Part shown: piece after piece, positions 45,849 to 56,746 of the stretch
Layout: every line of letters starts with the position of its first letter
Position numbering within the stretch: position 1 is the first letter of the stretch
From: Mycobacterium bourgelatii
GTDB lineage: Bacteria > Actinomycetota > Actinomycetes > Mycobacteriales > Mycobacteriaceae
NCBI RefSeq assembly: GCF_010723575.1
Contig: NZ_BLKZ01000002.1
Span: 62,001 to 126,000, forward strand
Direction of reading: 5' to 3'
Length of the DNA stretch: 64,000 nt
The notes under the pieces: model-generated
The model's database searches: none
Told to the model about the DNA's origin: nothing
Seen by the model: only the letters and a program-made list of their open reading frames with translations
Made by a program: the position numbers and the translations under genes

Positions 45849-46925
45849 ATGCGAGCTGTGACGCGTCCGACCCTGCGCGAGGCAATCGCGCGCCTGGCAC
45901 CCGGCACCGGGCTCCGCGACGGCCTGGAGCGCATCCTGCGTGGCCGTACCGGCGCCCTGATCGTGCTTGGCTACGACGAAAACGTCGAAGCCATCTGTGA
46001 TGGCGGCTTTCCGCTCGACGTCCGCTATGCGCCGACCAGGCTGCGCGAGCTGTGCAAGATGGACGGGGCCGTCGTGCTTTCTACCGACGGCAGCCGCATC
46101 GTTCGCGCCAATGTGCAATTGGTCCCGGACCCGTCGATACCCACCGACGAATCGGGAACCCGGCACCGCTCGGCGGAGCGCGCCGCGATCCAGACCGGGT
46201 ACCCGGTCATCTCCGTCAGCCACTCGATGAACATCGTGACCGTGTATGTCGGCGGGGAACGCCACGTGCTGGCCGACTCGGCGACCATCCTGTCGCGCGC
46301 CAACCAGGCGATCGCGACGCTGGAACGGTACAAGACCCGCCTCGACGAGGTGAACCGACAGCTGGCGAGGGCCGAGATCGAGGATTTCGTCACGCTGCGC
46401 GACGTGATGACGGTGGTACAGCGGCTCGAGCTGGTCCGTCGCATCGGCCGGGTGATCGACTACGACGCGGTGGAACTGGGCACGGACGGACGCCAGCTAC
46501 GGCTACAGCTAGAGGAGCTGCTGGGCGGCAACGACGTCGCCCTGGAATTGATTGTGCGCGACTACCACGCGAGTCCCGAACCGCCGTCCAAATCGCAAAT
46601 CGTCGCGACCCTGGCCGAGCTGGACTCGCTGTCGGACACCGACCTGCTCGAACTCACCGCTCTGGCAAAGGTTTTCGGATACCCGACGACGGCCGACGCC
46701 CAGGACTCCGCGTTGAGCCCACGGGGCTACCGGGCGATGGCCGCGATACCCCGGCTACAGTTCGCCCACGTCGACCTGCTCGTCCGGTCGTTCGGAACGC
46801 TGCAGGACCTGCTGGCGGCCAGCGCCAACGACCTGCAATCGGTGGATGGCATCGGCGCCATGTGGGCCCGCCACGTGCGGGAAGGGCTGTCGCAGTTGGC
46901 CGAGTCGACCATCGCAGATCACTAG
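45849..46925 (+). CDS. disA: Diadenylate cyclase DisA, DNA-integrity scanning protein
   Basis: A 358-residue protein: DAC domain with the DGA motif at 72-74 (CKMDGAVVL) and RHR at 105-107 (SGTRHRSAERAA), a helical spine, and a C-terminal helix-hairpin-helix DNA-binding part (DLQSVDGIGAMWARHVREGL). It makes c-di-AMP from two ATP. ATG at 45849, or GTG at 45858. Rv3586 orthologue. A run of nine G residues (46947-46955) lies just past the gene. Confidence 0.97.
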   Translation: MRAVTRPTLREAIARLAPGTGLRDGLERILRGRTGALIVLGYDENVEAICDGGFPLDVRYAPTRLRELCKMDGAVVLSTDGSRIVRANVQLVPDPSIPTDESGTRHRSAERAAIQTGYPVISVSHSMNIVTVYVGGERHVLADSATILSRANQAIATLERYKTRLDEVNRQLARAEIEDFVTLRDVMTVVQRLELVRRIGRVIDYDAVELGTDGRQLRLQLEELLGGNDVALELIVRDYHASPEPPSKSQIVATLAELDSLSDTDLLELTALAKVFGYPTTADAQDSALSPRGYRAMAAIPRLQFAHVDLLVRSFGTLQDLLAASANDLQSVDGIGAMWARHVREGLSQLAESTIADH

Positions 46926-46955
46926 CCCACGGCGGGCGGCGTCGACGGGGGGGGG

Positions 46956-47762
46956 TTAACCGCCTTGGATCGGCGGCGACTCGGCCGGCGGCGACTGCCC
47001 CGGACCCGGGTTGGGGACCGGTCCCGGCGGCTGCGGCGGCTGGTTCAGCACGAACGGCACCGGTTGTGACCGTAGATTGCCCAGCTGCACAACCAGGTTG
47101 TAGGTGCCTGGTCCGATGGCCGGCCGCGGCAAGGGGCAGTGCGGCGCCGAGCCCATTCCGGTCCAAGTCACCGCGGTGGTCACCTGCTCACCCGGCGTGA
47201 ACGTCTTCACCAGAGTTTCGTTGGAGGGCGCGCAGTCCAGGTTGGACCACAGCCGCTTGTTGTCCAGGGAGTAGACGTAGGCGGCCAGCACCGCGGCGCC
47301 GACGTCGCGCTTGCAGGAAACCAGTCCGATGTTGGTCACGACCATGGTGAATTTCGGCTGGTCACCGATGTAGTACTGGGGCTGGTTGGTCAGTCCTTTG
47401 ACGGCCAAGGTGGAATCGGGGCAGTCATCGCCCTCTTTGAGTACCGGCGGTGGCTGTACCGCCGCGGTCGGCGTGGCCGACTCCGGGTTGGCCACCGGCG
47501 GCACCGGCGCACCGGGAGTGTTTCCCTCGGGCTGCCCGGCCTGTTGCCCGGGCGGCGGAGCCTGCGGTGCGTCCGAGGCGCCCTGAGCGGTGCCTTGCTT
47601 CTCGGCGTTAGCGGGCTTGGCCCCGGCGCTGCTGTTGCTGACGAAGGCGATGACGATGGCGACGGCGATACCGATCACGACCACCGCGATGCCCAGGGCT
47701 AAGCCCCTTCGCCGCCAATAGATCTCCGAAGGTAGCGGGCCACGGGGTTCTAGATCCAGCAC
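46956..47762 (-). CDS. Membrane-anchored protein, Rv3587c-like
   Basis: About 268 residues: short cytoplasmic N-terminus (LDLEPRGPLPSEIYWRRR), one membrane segment (GLALGIAVVVIGIAVAIVIAFV), a Pro/Gln/Gly-rich linker (~40-95), then a beta-rich extracellular domain with a Cys pair pattern (DDCPDS, VSCKRD, LDCAPS, PHCPLP). A Pro/Gly-rich tail ends it. I place the start at the GTG 47762 because TATCGT lies exactly 6 nt upstream; GTG 47768 or ATG 47786 are alternatives. Function unknown; the domain may bind cell-wall material. Confidence 0.82.
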   Translation of the reverse strand: MLDLEPRGPLPSEIYWRRRGLALGIAVVVIGIAVAIVIAFVSNSSAGAKPANAEKQGTAQGASDAPQAPPPGQQAGQPEGNTPGAPVPPVANPESATPTAAVQPPPVLKEGDDCPDSTLAVKGLTNQPQYYIGDQPKFTMVVTNIGLVSCKRDVGAAVLAAYVYSLDNKRLWSNLDCAPSNETLVKTFTPGEQVTTAVTWTGMGSAPHCPLPRPAIGPGTYNLVVQLGNLRSQPVPFVLNQPPQPPGPVPNPGPGQSPPAESPPIQGG

Positions 47763-47768
47763 AGTGAC

Positions 47769-47774
47769 ACGATA
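47769..47774 (-). promoter_or_regulatory. -10 hexamer of a leaderless Rv3587c-like transcript
   Basis: TATCGT then GTCACT (6 nt) then the GTG at 47762, on the minus strand. This placement decides the start of the downstream gene. Confidence 0.55.
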
Positions 47775-47848
47775 AGCCCAGGTCACACGGATTCGGCTGA
47801 CCCGTCTCGGCGTGTCGCTGGCTTTGCTGGCCGCCGACGAGTAGAAGG

Positions 47849-48472
47849 CTAGGTTTCTTCGCCGATGTCACCGATGTGGTCGACCAGCTTCGCCTTTCCC
47901 TCGGCGAGCTGGTAGGTGACACCGACCAGGGCAAGTGTGCCCTCGCCTACCCGCTCCGCAATGGCGGAGGAGCGCGAGGCCAGCTGCGAAAGGGTTTCGC
48001 TCACGTGCCGGTCCTCGAACTCGTCGACACGGGTCAGGCCGTCCCGCCGGCCCGCCAACACCGATGGCACCACACGTTCCACGACGTCCCGCACGAAGCC
48101 GCCCGGTATGGCGCCTTCGTCGAGCGCGCTGATGGTCGCCTTCACCGCACCGCAGTTGTTGTGACCGAGGACCACGACCAGTGGGACGTTCAACTGGGTC
48201 ACCGCGTACTCGATCGAGCCCAGCACCGCGGTGTCGATGGCTTGTCCGGCGGTGCGCACCACAAACACGTCGCCGAGGCCCTGGTCGAAGATCAACTCGG
48301 CGGCGACTCGGCTGTCGGAACAGCCGAAGATCACCGCGGTCGGCTTCTGCCCGGCGGCCAAGCTGTTCCGGTGGTCGACGCTCTGGCTTGGGTGCAGAGG
48401 CTGGCCGGCGACGAATCGCTCGTTACCCTCTCTGAGTGCTTTCCATGCGGACACCGGATTTGCATTGGGCAT
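47849..48472 (-). CDS. canB: Beta-carbonic anhydrase
   Basis: A 207-residue protein: zinc ligands Cys51, His104 and Cys107, and catalytic Asp53 (FGCSDSRV, LGHNNCGAV). Interconverts CO2 and bicarbonate. Matches Rv3588c in length from the Met at 48472; a Met three codons upstream (48481) is also possible. Its start faces mutY across 30 bp. Confidence 0.95.
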   Translation of the reverse strand: MPNANPVSAWKALREGNERFVAGQPLHPSQSVDHRNSLAAGQKPTAVIFGCSDSRVAAELIFDQGLGDVFVVRTAGQAIDTAVLGSIEYAVTQLNVPLVVVLGHNNCGAVKATISALDEGAIPGGFVRDVVERVVPSVLAGRRDGLTRVDEFEDRHVSETLSQLASRSSAIAERVGEGTLALVGVTYQLAEGKAKLVDHIGDIGEET

Positions 48473-48502
48473 GGCAGCCATTCTGTAGGGGTTTGACCAC
48501 CA

Positions 48503-49396
48503 ATGCCTAGCGAAACTGGCACTTCACCGCTGTGTTCATATGAACTTCTGGGATGGTATGAGCGCGCACAGCGTGATCTGCCCTGGCGCGAGCCGGGTGT
48601 GAGCGCGTGGCAGATCCTGGTCAGTGAGTTCATGCTGCAGCAGACGCCGGTGGCCCGGGTACTGCCGATCTGGACCGAGTGGGTGCGGCGGTGGCCCACC
48701 GCTTCGGCCACCGCGGCCGCCAGCCCGGCCGATGTGGTGCGGGCCTGGGGCAAGCTCGGTTATCCGCGGCGGGCCAAGCGGCTGCACGAATGCGCCACCG
48801 TCATTGCCCGTGACCACAACGACGTCGTTCCGGACGACGTTGACGTCCTACTCACGCTTCCCGGCGTCGGAAGCTACACGGCACGTGCCATCGCATGCTT
48901 TGCCTATCGTAAGCGAGTTCCCGTGGTGGACACCAATGTTCGGCGGGTGGTAGCCCGCGTCGTACACGGTCGCGCCGATGCCGGGACGGCGTCGCCCAGC
49001 CGCGACCACGCGGACGTCGCAGCACTACTACCGGATGGTGATGTGGCACCACGCTTTTCGGTTGCGCTGATGGAGCTGGGTGCGACGGTGTGCACGGCCC
49101 GCACACCGCGGTGCGGGCTGTGCCCGCTCAGCCAGTGCGCATGGCGACGTGCCGGATATCCGCCGTCTGCCGGCCCGCCTCGGCGGGTGCAAACCTACGC
49201 CGGAACCGATCGTCAGGTACGCGGCAGGTTGCTGGATGTCTTGCGCGCCAGCGATTCTCCGGTGACTCGCGCCGAACTGGACGTGGCGTGGCTGACCGAC
49301 ACCGCACAGCGCGACCGTGCGTTGTATTCGCTGCTGGCCGACGGACTGGTCACTCAGACGGCCGACGGTCGGTTCGGCCTGGCGGGTGAGGAATAG
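48503..49396 (+). CDS. mutY: Adenine DNA glycosylase MutY
   Basis: A 297-residue HhH-GPD glycosylase: SEFMLQQTPVARVLPIW (catalytic Glu region), LPGVGSYTARAI (helix-hairpin-helix), VPVVDTNVRRV (catalytic Asp), and an Fe-S loop CTARTPRCGLCPLSQC with four Cys at spacing 6-2-4. Removes adenine opposite 8-oxoguanine. The C-terminal A/8oxoG-recognition domain is short compared with E. coli. Its last 47 bp overlap the convergent hydrolase gene. Confidence 0.95.
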   Translation: MPSETGTSPLCSYELLGWYERAQRDLPWREPGVSAWQILVSEFMLQQTPVARVLPIWTEWVRRWPTASATAAASPADVVRAWGKLGYPRRAKRLHECATVIARDHNDVVPDDVDVLLTLPGVGSYTARAIACFAYRKRVPVVDTNVRRVVARVVHGRADAGTASPSRDHADVAALLPDGDVAPRFSVALMELGATVCTARTPRCGLCPLSQCAWRRAGYPPSAGPPRRVQTYAGTDRQVRGRLLDVLRASDSPVTRAELDVAWLTDTAQRDRALYSLLADGLVTQTADGRFGLAGEE

Positions 49397-50153
49397 CCAG
49401 AAAGGACTCGACCGCCTGCCGGTACTCGTCTGGAGCCTCGTCGTGAATTAGATGCCCAGCCCCGGGAACGTGCAAGTACGTTGTTTGATAACCGATTTCG
49501 GCCATCCGACGCATCTGTCCCGGCGGCGTCACGGAGTTTCCGGCCTCGATGAGCAGTGCGGGCGAACGCACCGCACGCCACTGTTCCCAGTAGTCGCGGG
49601 TGCCCCACTCGGCGGCGATCTCTATCCAGCGCGCGGTGTGGCCGTGCAGTCGCCAGCCGGTTGGCGTCCGGTCGAATGCTTCCAAGAAGTATTGGCCGGC
49701 CACCGGCCCGAACTCAGCGAATACCCTTTCGGCGGAGTCGAATTCGACCGGGAGCGCGTGCAGCCACGGCTCCCAAGGACCGGTGGTGCGGCCCACGAAA
49801 TCCGGTGCCATGTCCTCGATTACCAACGCCGAAACCAGCTCGGGCCGCTCGGCAGCCAAACACCAGGAATGCAGGCCGCCCATCGAATGCCCGACAAGCC
49901 TGGCCGGCGTTCCCAGCCCGGCAACCGCCTCCCCGAGGTCGGCCACGAAGCGCTCGGTACTGATCGGGTAGGGATCGTCGACGTCCCGGCCGCGGTGCCA
50001 CGGCGCGTCGTAGGTGTACACCGCGCCCAGCCTGGTCAGCCACGGTAGCTGGCGAGGCCAGGTGCTGCCCCGACCCATCAGCCCGTGCACCAAGACCAGC
50101 GGCGCGCCCAGGCCGCCGCGATGGGTCAACAAATCGCTGGGCATGCGGGGCAC
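49350..50153 (-). CDS. Alpha/beta hydrolase, Rv3591c-like
   Basis: A 267-residue hydrolase: oxyanion motif LVHGLMGRGSTW, nucleophile elbow GHSMGGL (Ser near residue 93), and late His in GAGHLIHDEAP. Substrate unknown. Convergent with mutY and overlapping it by 47 bp, so its C-terminal PPGRTDRRPSE is encoded opposite the mutY 3' end. In M. tuberculosis PE_PGRS58 lies between these two genes; it is absent here. Confidence 0.88.
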   Translation of the reverse strand: MPRMPSDLLTHRGGLGAPLVLVHGLMGRGSTWPRQLPWLTRLGAVYTYDAPWHRGRDVDDPYPISTERFVADLGEAVAGLGTPARLVGHSMGGLHSWCLAAERPELVSALVIEDMAPDFVGRTTGPWEPWLHALPVEFDSAERVFAEFGPVAGQYFLEAFDRTPTGWRLHGHTARWIEIAAEWGTRDYWEQWRAVRSPALLIEAGNSVTPPGQMRRMAEIGYQTTYLHVPGAGHLIHDEAPDEYRQAVESFLAIPHPPGRTDRRPSE

Positions 50154-50155
50154 GG

Positions 50156-50161
50156 TAACCT
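50156..50161 (+). promoter_or_regulatory. -10 hexamer of leaderless mhuD
   Basis: TAACCT, then AGCCAG (6 nt), then the ATG at 50168; no ribosome binding site. Confidence 0.6.
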
Positions 50162-50167
50162 AGCCAG

Positions 50168-50485
50168 ATGCCAGTGGTGAAGATCAACGCAATCGAGGTG
50201 CCCGCCGACGCTGGTCCCGAGTTGGAGAAGCGTTTCGCCCACCGGGCTCACGCCGTGGACAATCAGCCCGGCTTCCTCGGCTTTCAGCTGCTGCGACCGG
50301 TCAAGGGGGAGGACCGCTACTTCGTCGTCACGCAGTGGGAATCCGAAGAAGCCTTTCAGGCCTGGGCGCAAGGACCCGCCATCCATGCCCACGCCGGTGA
50401 GCGCGCCAACCCGGTCGCGACGGGGGCCACGCTCCTGGAATTTGAGGTCGTGATGGACGTTGCGGGGACCGACAAGAAAGGCTAG
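50168..50485 (+). CDS. mhuD: Haem-degrading monooxygenase MhuD
   Basis: A 105-residue ABM-fold protein of the IsdG family. The catalytic residues Asn7, Trp66 and His75 are all at the positions known for Rv3592 (VVKINAIE, AFQAWAQG, AIHAHAG). It opens haem to mycobilin and frees iron without releasing CO. The 3' end overlaps the lpqF start by 26 bp. No IdeR box was recognised in the short upstream gap. Confidence 0.96.
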   Translation: MPVVKINAIEVPADAGPELEKRFAHRAHAVDNQPGFLGFQLLRPVKGEDRYFVVTQWESEEAFQAWAQGPAIHAHAGERANPVATGATLLEFEVVMDVAGTDKKG

Positions 50486-51812
50486 CCCCCGCCGGGTGCT
50501 CGCGTTCACCGCGGCCGCTGCGCTGGTCGTGACGCTGGCGCCCGGTTGTGCCTCCTCCCCCACGCCGTCGGCGAATGCGGCGAATCCCGGGCATCGGATC
50601 GACACGAACACGCCGCCCGGTCTGCGGGCCCAGCAGACGCTGGACATGCTCAACTCGGATTGGCCGATCGGTCCGGTTGGCGTCGCCACCCTGGCCGTCG
50701 AGGATCAGGTCGATTCCGTGGAAAACACCATGGAGTCGCTCTGGTGGGATCGCCCGTTCGCCTTCGACGGCGTCGACATCGGCGCCAGTGTGGCGACGTT
50801 GCATCTGGTGTCGTCATACGGCGCACGGCACGACATCCGGATTCACACCGACGACACCGGCCTGGTTGACGGATTCGACCTGGAAACCGAACCACCGTCC
50901 GTCACGTCCTGGCGCGACGTCGACGCGATCCTGAGCAAGACGGGCGCGCGCTACTCCTATCAGGTGGCCAAGGTCAACGGTGGCCAGTGTGACCGCGTGG
51001 CGGGCAGCAACACGGGCGAGTCCTTGCCGCTGGCATCGATCTTCAAGCTTTACGTGTTGCACGCGCTGGCCGGAGCGATCCAGGACGGCACGGTGTCCTG
51101 GGACGACATGCTCACCGTCACCGAGAAGAGCAAGGCCGTGGGCTCGTCCGGACTGGAACTGCCTCCGGGGGCGACGGTTTCGGTGCGCACGGCCGCCGAA
51201 AAGATGATCGCCACCAGCGACAACATGGCCACCGACCTGCTGATCGAGAAGTTGGGCACGCGCGCCATCGAGCGCGCACTGGCCAGCGCCGGGCATCACG
51301 ATCCGGCGAGCATGACGCCCTTCCCCACCATGTACGAACTGTTCTCGGTGGGTTGGGGTGAACCGGACCTGCGCGAGCAATGGCAGCACGCCCCCGCGCC
51401 GGTCCGGGCTCAGTTGCTACAGCAGGCGAATTCGACGCCTTATCGACCCGATCCGACCCGAGCGCACACCCCGGCGTCCAGCTACGGCGCCGAGTGGTAC
51501 GGCAGCGCGGAGGACATTTGCCGGGTCCACGTCGCACTGCAGGCCGATGCCGTCGGCAAGGCCGCGCCGGTCAGGCAGATCCTGTCCGCCGTGGCCGGCA
51601 TCCAGCTGGATCGCGACATGTGGCCGTACATCGGCGCGAAAGCGGGCGGCCTGCCGGGCGACCTGACGTTCAGCTGGTATGCCGTCGACAAGACCGCGCA
51701 GCCGTGGGTCGTCAGCTTTCAGCTGAACTGGCCGCGCGATCACGGGCCGACCGTGACCAGCTGGATGCTGCAAGTCGCCAAGCAGGCCTTCGCGCTAGTC
51801 CAGCCGCGCTAG
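50460..51812 (+). CDS. lpqF: Lipoprotein LpqF, serine beta-lactamase-like
   Basis: A 450-residue lipoprotein: signal RRVLAFTAAAALVVTLAPGC with lipobox LAPGC. An N-terminal domain (~45-160, NTF2-like in outline) is followed by a beta-lactamase/PBP-like domain with S-x-x-K in LASIFKLYV, SDN in ATSDNMATD, and a KTG-like GAKAGGL. Activity unproven; Rv3593 orthologue. TTG start within mhuD. Convergent with clpC1, 33 bp apart; Rv3594 and PE_PGRS59 of M. tuberculosis are missing between them. Confidence 0.9.
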   Translation: MRGPTRKASPRRVLAFTAAAALVVTLAPGCASSPTPSANAANPGHRIDTNTPPGLRAQQTLDMLNSDWPIGPVGVATLAVEDQVDSVENTMESLWWDRPFAFDGVDIGASVATLHLVSSYGARHDIRIHTDDTGLVDGFDLETEPPSVTSWRDVDAILSKTGARYSYQVAKVNGGQCDRVAGSNTGESLPLASIFKLYVLHALAGAIQDGTVSWDDMLTVTEKSKAVGSSGLELPPGATVSVRTAAEKMIATSDNMATDLLIEKLGTRAIERALASAGHHDPASMTPFPTMYELFSVGWGEPDLREQWQHAPAPVRAQLLQQANSTPYRPDPTRAHTPASSYGAEWYGSAEDICRVHVALQADAVGKAAPVRQILSAVAGIQLDRDMWPYIGAKAGGLPGDLTFSWYAVDKTAQPWVVSFQLNWPRDHGPTVTSWMLQVAKQAFALVQPR

Positions 51813-51845
51813 CACCCGCTAGGCGCGGGAGTCCCGGTACGCGAG

Positions 51846-54383
<2,538 letters not shown>

Positions 54384-54493
54384 CGGCGGTTACCTGCTCT
54401 CCCTCAACATCGGTACTCACGTCATTGTCTGCACAGGGGCCGACATCGCGCACCTGCAGTCCACTGTAGTGGTCGGTCAGGCACGGTTCCTAA

Positions 54494-54541
54494 CCTCATT
54501 CGCGACCTCATTCGCGACCGCATTCGCGACCTCAGTGGCGC
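54494..54541. repeat. Four tandem 12-bp repeats upstream of clpC1
   Basis: CCTCATTCGCGA, CCTCATTCGCGA, CCGCATTCGCGA, CCTCAGTGGCGC in perfect 12-bp register. The first two copies are identical and the last is degraded. They lie about 110-160 bp upstream of the clpC1 start. Copy number could vary between strains. Confidence 0.85.
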
Positions 54542-54627
54542 GACCCGCTGCAGCAGTTAAACGTAGAAAGCCGCCAGAGCGTTTCCGCGCTGATCGGCGT
54601 CTGTTACGCCGCCAGCGAACAGCGCCC

Positions 54628-54669
54628 AAAAACAAAGACCGGCGCCCAGACCTGAGCCTGGGCGCCGGT
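54628..54669 (-). terminator. Rho-independent terminator of lsr2
   Basis: A 12-bp perfect stem (ACCGGCGCCCAG / CTGGGCGCCGGT) with an 8-nt loop, followed on the minus strand by CTTTGTTTTTG. It begins 11 bp after the lsr2 stop. Confidence 0.92.
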
Positions 54670-54680
54670 AAACCCAAATG

Positions 54681-55019
54681 TCAGGTCGCGGCGTGGAATG
54701 CGTCGATGACGTCGGCCGGGATGCGGCCACGAGTCGACACATTGTGGCCATTGCGGCGCGCCCATTCCCGGATCGCGGCACTTTGCTCACGGTCGATCGC
54801 GCCGCGGCCACGGCCGGAACCCGAACGCCCGCGACGGCGCCCACCGACACGACGTCCGGCTGCCACCCATTGCTTCAGGTCGTTACGGAGTTTCGCCGCA
54901 TTCTTGCTCGAAAGGTCGATCTCATAGGTCACCCCGTCAAGCCCGAATTCGACCGTTTCATCCGCGGCGCCTGAACCGTCGAAATCGTCGACCAACGTGA
55001 CGGTTACTTTCTTCGCCAT
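54681..55019 (-). CDS. lsr2: Nucleoid-associated protein Lsr2
   Basis: A 112-residue H-NS-like protein. The N-terminal oligomerisation domain (KKVTVTLVDDFDGSGAADET...) is followed by a basic Gly/Arg linker and a C-terminal DNA-binding domain with the minor-groove RGR hook (STRGRIPADVIDAF). Silences AT-rich genes. GAGGGT precedes the ATG. Rv3597c orthologue, with its own strong terminator. Confidence 0.98.
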   Translation of the reverse strand: MAKKVTVTLVDDFDGSGAADETVEFGLDGVTYEIDLSSKNAAKLRNDLKQWVAAGRRVGGRRRGRSGSGRGRGAIDREQSAAIREWARRNGHNVSTRGRIPADVIDAFHAAT

Positions 55020-55147
55020 TGGCTTACCCTCGCGTTTCTTCCTGTGCAGTTTGTATGAAGTACGGATAGACTCCCCGCTTACTAATCTGCCATATGGCTA
55101 CAAAATACACAATCCGGACACGGACCGTACAGTTCAGTAGGAACAGT

Positions 55148-56680
55148 TCAGTTGGAGTGCGGACGAACAATCGGGAACAAAACTGTCTCCCGAATTGACA
55201 AGCCAGTCAAAGACATCAACAACCTATCGATACCCATTCCGGTGCCAGTGCACGGCGGCATCCCATACTCCAGAGCTGCCAAAAAGTCTTCGTCGAGTGC
55301 CATCGCTTCGTCATCACCAGCGGCTGCGGCACGGGCCTGGTCGGCGAATCTCTCCCGTTGTATCACCGGATCATTTAATTCTGAGTAACCCGTGGCGAGC
55401 TCGACTCCGCGCAGGTAGAGGTCCCACTTCTCGGTGACGCCCGGGATACTGCGGTGCTGGCGAGTCAATGGAGTTGTCTCTACCGGAAAATCCTTCACAA
55501 ATGTGGGCGAAGTCAACGTGTTGCCCACAGCGTGCTCCCAGAGTTCCTCTACGAGTTTGCCGTGCCCGAACCCGCGGTTGTCCGGAATCTCTACATCGAG
55601 TCGCGCCGCGATCTCAAGCAAGCGTTCCACCGTCGTGTCGGGTGTGATCTCTTCGCCCAGCGCTTCCGACAAGGAGGAATACATCTGGATTGTCGCCCAT
55701 TCCCCGTCGATGTCGTACACACTGCCGTCCGGCATCGGTAGTTGTCTGGTGCCGATCGCCTCATCGGCCACCTCTTGAATAAGCTCCCTGGTGACCCGTG
55801 CCGAATCGTCATACGTGCCGTAGGTCTGGTAGGTCTCGAGCATAGAGAATTCCGGAGAATGCGTCGAATCAGCACCCTCGTTTCGGAACACCCGATTTAG
55901 TTCGAAGACCTTGTCGAAACCACCCACGATGCAGCGCTTGAGGAACAGTTCCGGCGCAATCCGCAGGTAAAGATCGATGTCCAGGGCATTGGAATGGGTG
56001 ACGAAGGGTCGTGCAGCGGCACCACCGGCCAGCGTCTGCAACATAGGCGTCTCGACTTCCAGGAAGCCGCGCCGATCAAGCGCATTGCGGATGGCGCGGA
56101 TAACCGCGATGCGCTGCCGGGCCACCGAGCGAGCCTGCGGACGAACGATCAGGTCCACATAACGCTGCCGGACTCGCGATTCCTCGCTCATTTCTTTATG
56201 TGCAACCGGCAGCGGCCGCAATGATTTGGCGGCCATCTGCCAGGAATCGGCGAGCACCGACAACTCGCCGCGGCGGGAACTGATGACGTTGCCGTGCACA
56301 TAAACGATGTCGCCGAGGTCGACGTCGTGCTTCCAGGCGTCCAGCGCGGCCTGGCCGACCTTGTCGAGGCTGATCATGGCCTGCAGCTGGGTGCCGTCGC
56401 CGTCTTGCAGCGTGGCGAAACACAGTTTCCCGGTGTTGCGCGCGAACACCACCCGGCCGGCCACGCCGACGACGTCCTCGGTCTGGAAGTCGACTGGCAG
56501 GTCGGGATACGCGGCGCGTATCGCGGCCAGGGTGTGCGTGCGTTCCAGGGCGACGGGGTAGGGATCCTGCCCCTCACTCAGAATGCGAGCGCGCTTGTCC
56601 CGACGGATCCGGAACTGCTCGGGGAGGTCACCTGACGGGTCTGTCGGGCCCTCAACACGGGATGAATCGGCTGAGCTCAC
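55148..56680 (-). CDS. lysS: Lysyl-tRNA synthetase (class II)
   Basis: A 510-residue class II synthetase: N-terminal OB fold (VVGVAGRVVFARNTGKLCFATLQDG), motif 2 (FRNEGADSTHSPEFSMLETYQTYG) and motif 3 (GMPPCTGTGMGIDRLLMSLTG). Charges tRNA-Lys. GTG start inside the same 17-nt string found at cysS. Separated by 66 bp from coaX. Confidence 0.97.
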   Translation of the reverse strand: MSSADSSRVEGPTDPSGDLPEQFRIRRDKRARILSEGQDPYPVALERTHTLAAIRAAYPDLPVDFQTEDVVGVAGRVVFARNTGKLCFATLQDGDGTQLQAMISLDKVGQAALDAWKHDVDLGDIVYVHGNVISSRRGELSVLADSWQMAAKSLRPLPVAHKEMSEESRVRQRYVDLIVRPQARSVARQRIAVIRAIRNALDRRGFLEVETPMLQTLAGGAAARPFVTHSNALDIDLYLRIAPELFLKRCIVGGFDKVFELNRVFRNEGADSTHSPEFSMLETYQTYGTYDDSARVTRELIQEVADEAIGTRQLPMPDGSVYDIDGEWATIQMYSSLSEALGEEITPDTTVERLLEIAARLDVEIPDNRGFGHGKLVEELWEHAVGNTLTSPTFVKDFPVETTPLTRQHRSIPGVTEKWDLYLRGVELATGYSELNDPVIQRERFADQARAAAAGDDEAMALDEDFLAALEYGMPPCTGTGMGIDRLLMSLTGLSIRETVLFPIVRPHSN

Positions 56681-56688
56681 GACGTGCC

Positions 56689-56694
56689 AGCTTA
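56689..56694 (-). promoter_or_regulatory. -10 hexamer TAAGCT of lysS
   Basis: TAAGCT, spacer GGCACGTC, then GTG at 56680, identical over 17 nt to the cysS start at 41648. Confidence 0.6.
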
Positions 56695-56746
56695 ATGACT
56701 GTCGGCGGGCCTGCGCTCACGGCACCGGGCCTGGCCAGGGCTCTGG

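Larger units (their letters stand above)
54384..54680. other. clpC1 upstream region with 12-bp tandem repeat and lsr2 terminator
   Basis: A 297-bp gap without a gene. It holds the clpC1 promoter, four tandem 12-mers at 54494-54541 and the lsr2 terminator at 54628-54669, listed separately. Confidence 0.6.

Noticed and set aside
46947..46955. Run of nine G residues after disA as a phase-variation tract
   Set aside because: It lies between the stop codons of two convergent genes, so length change would not shift either reading frame.
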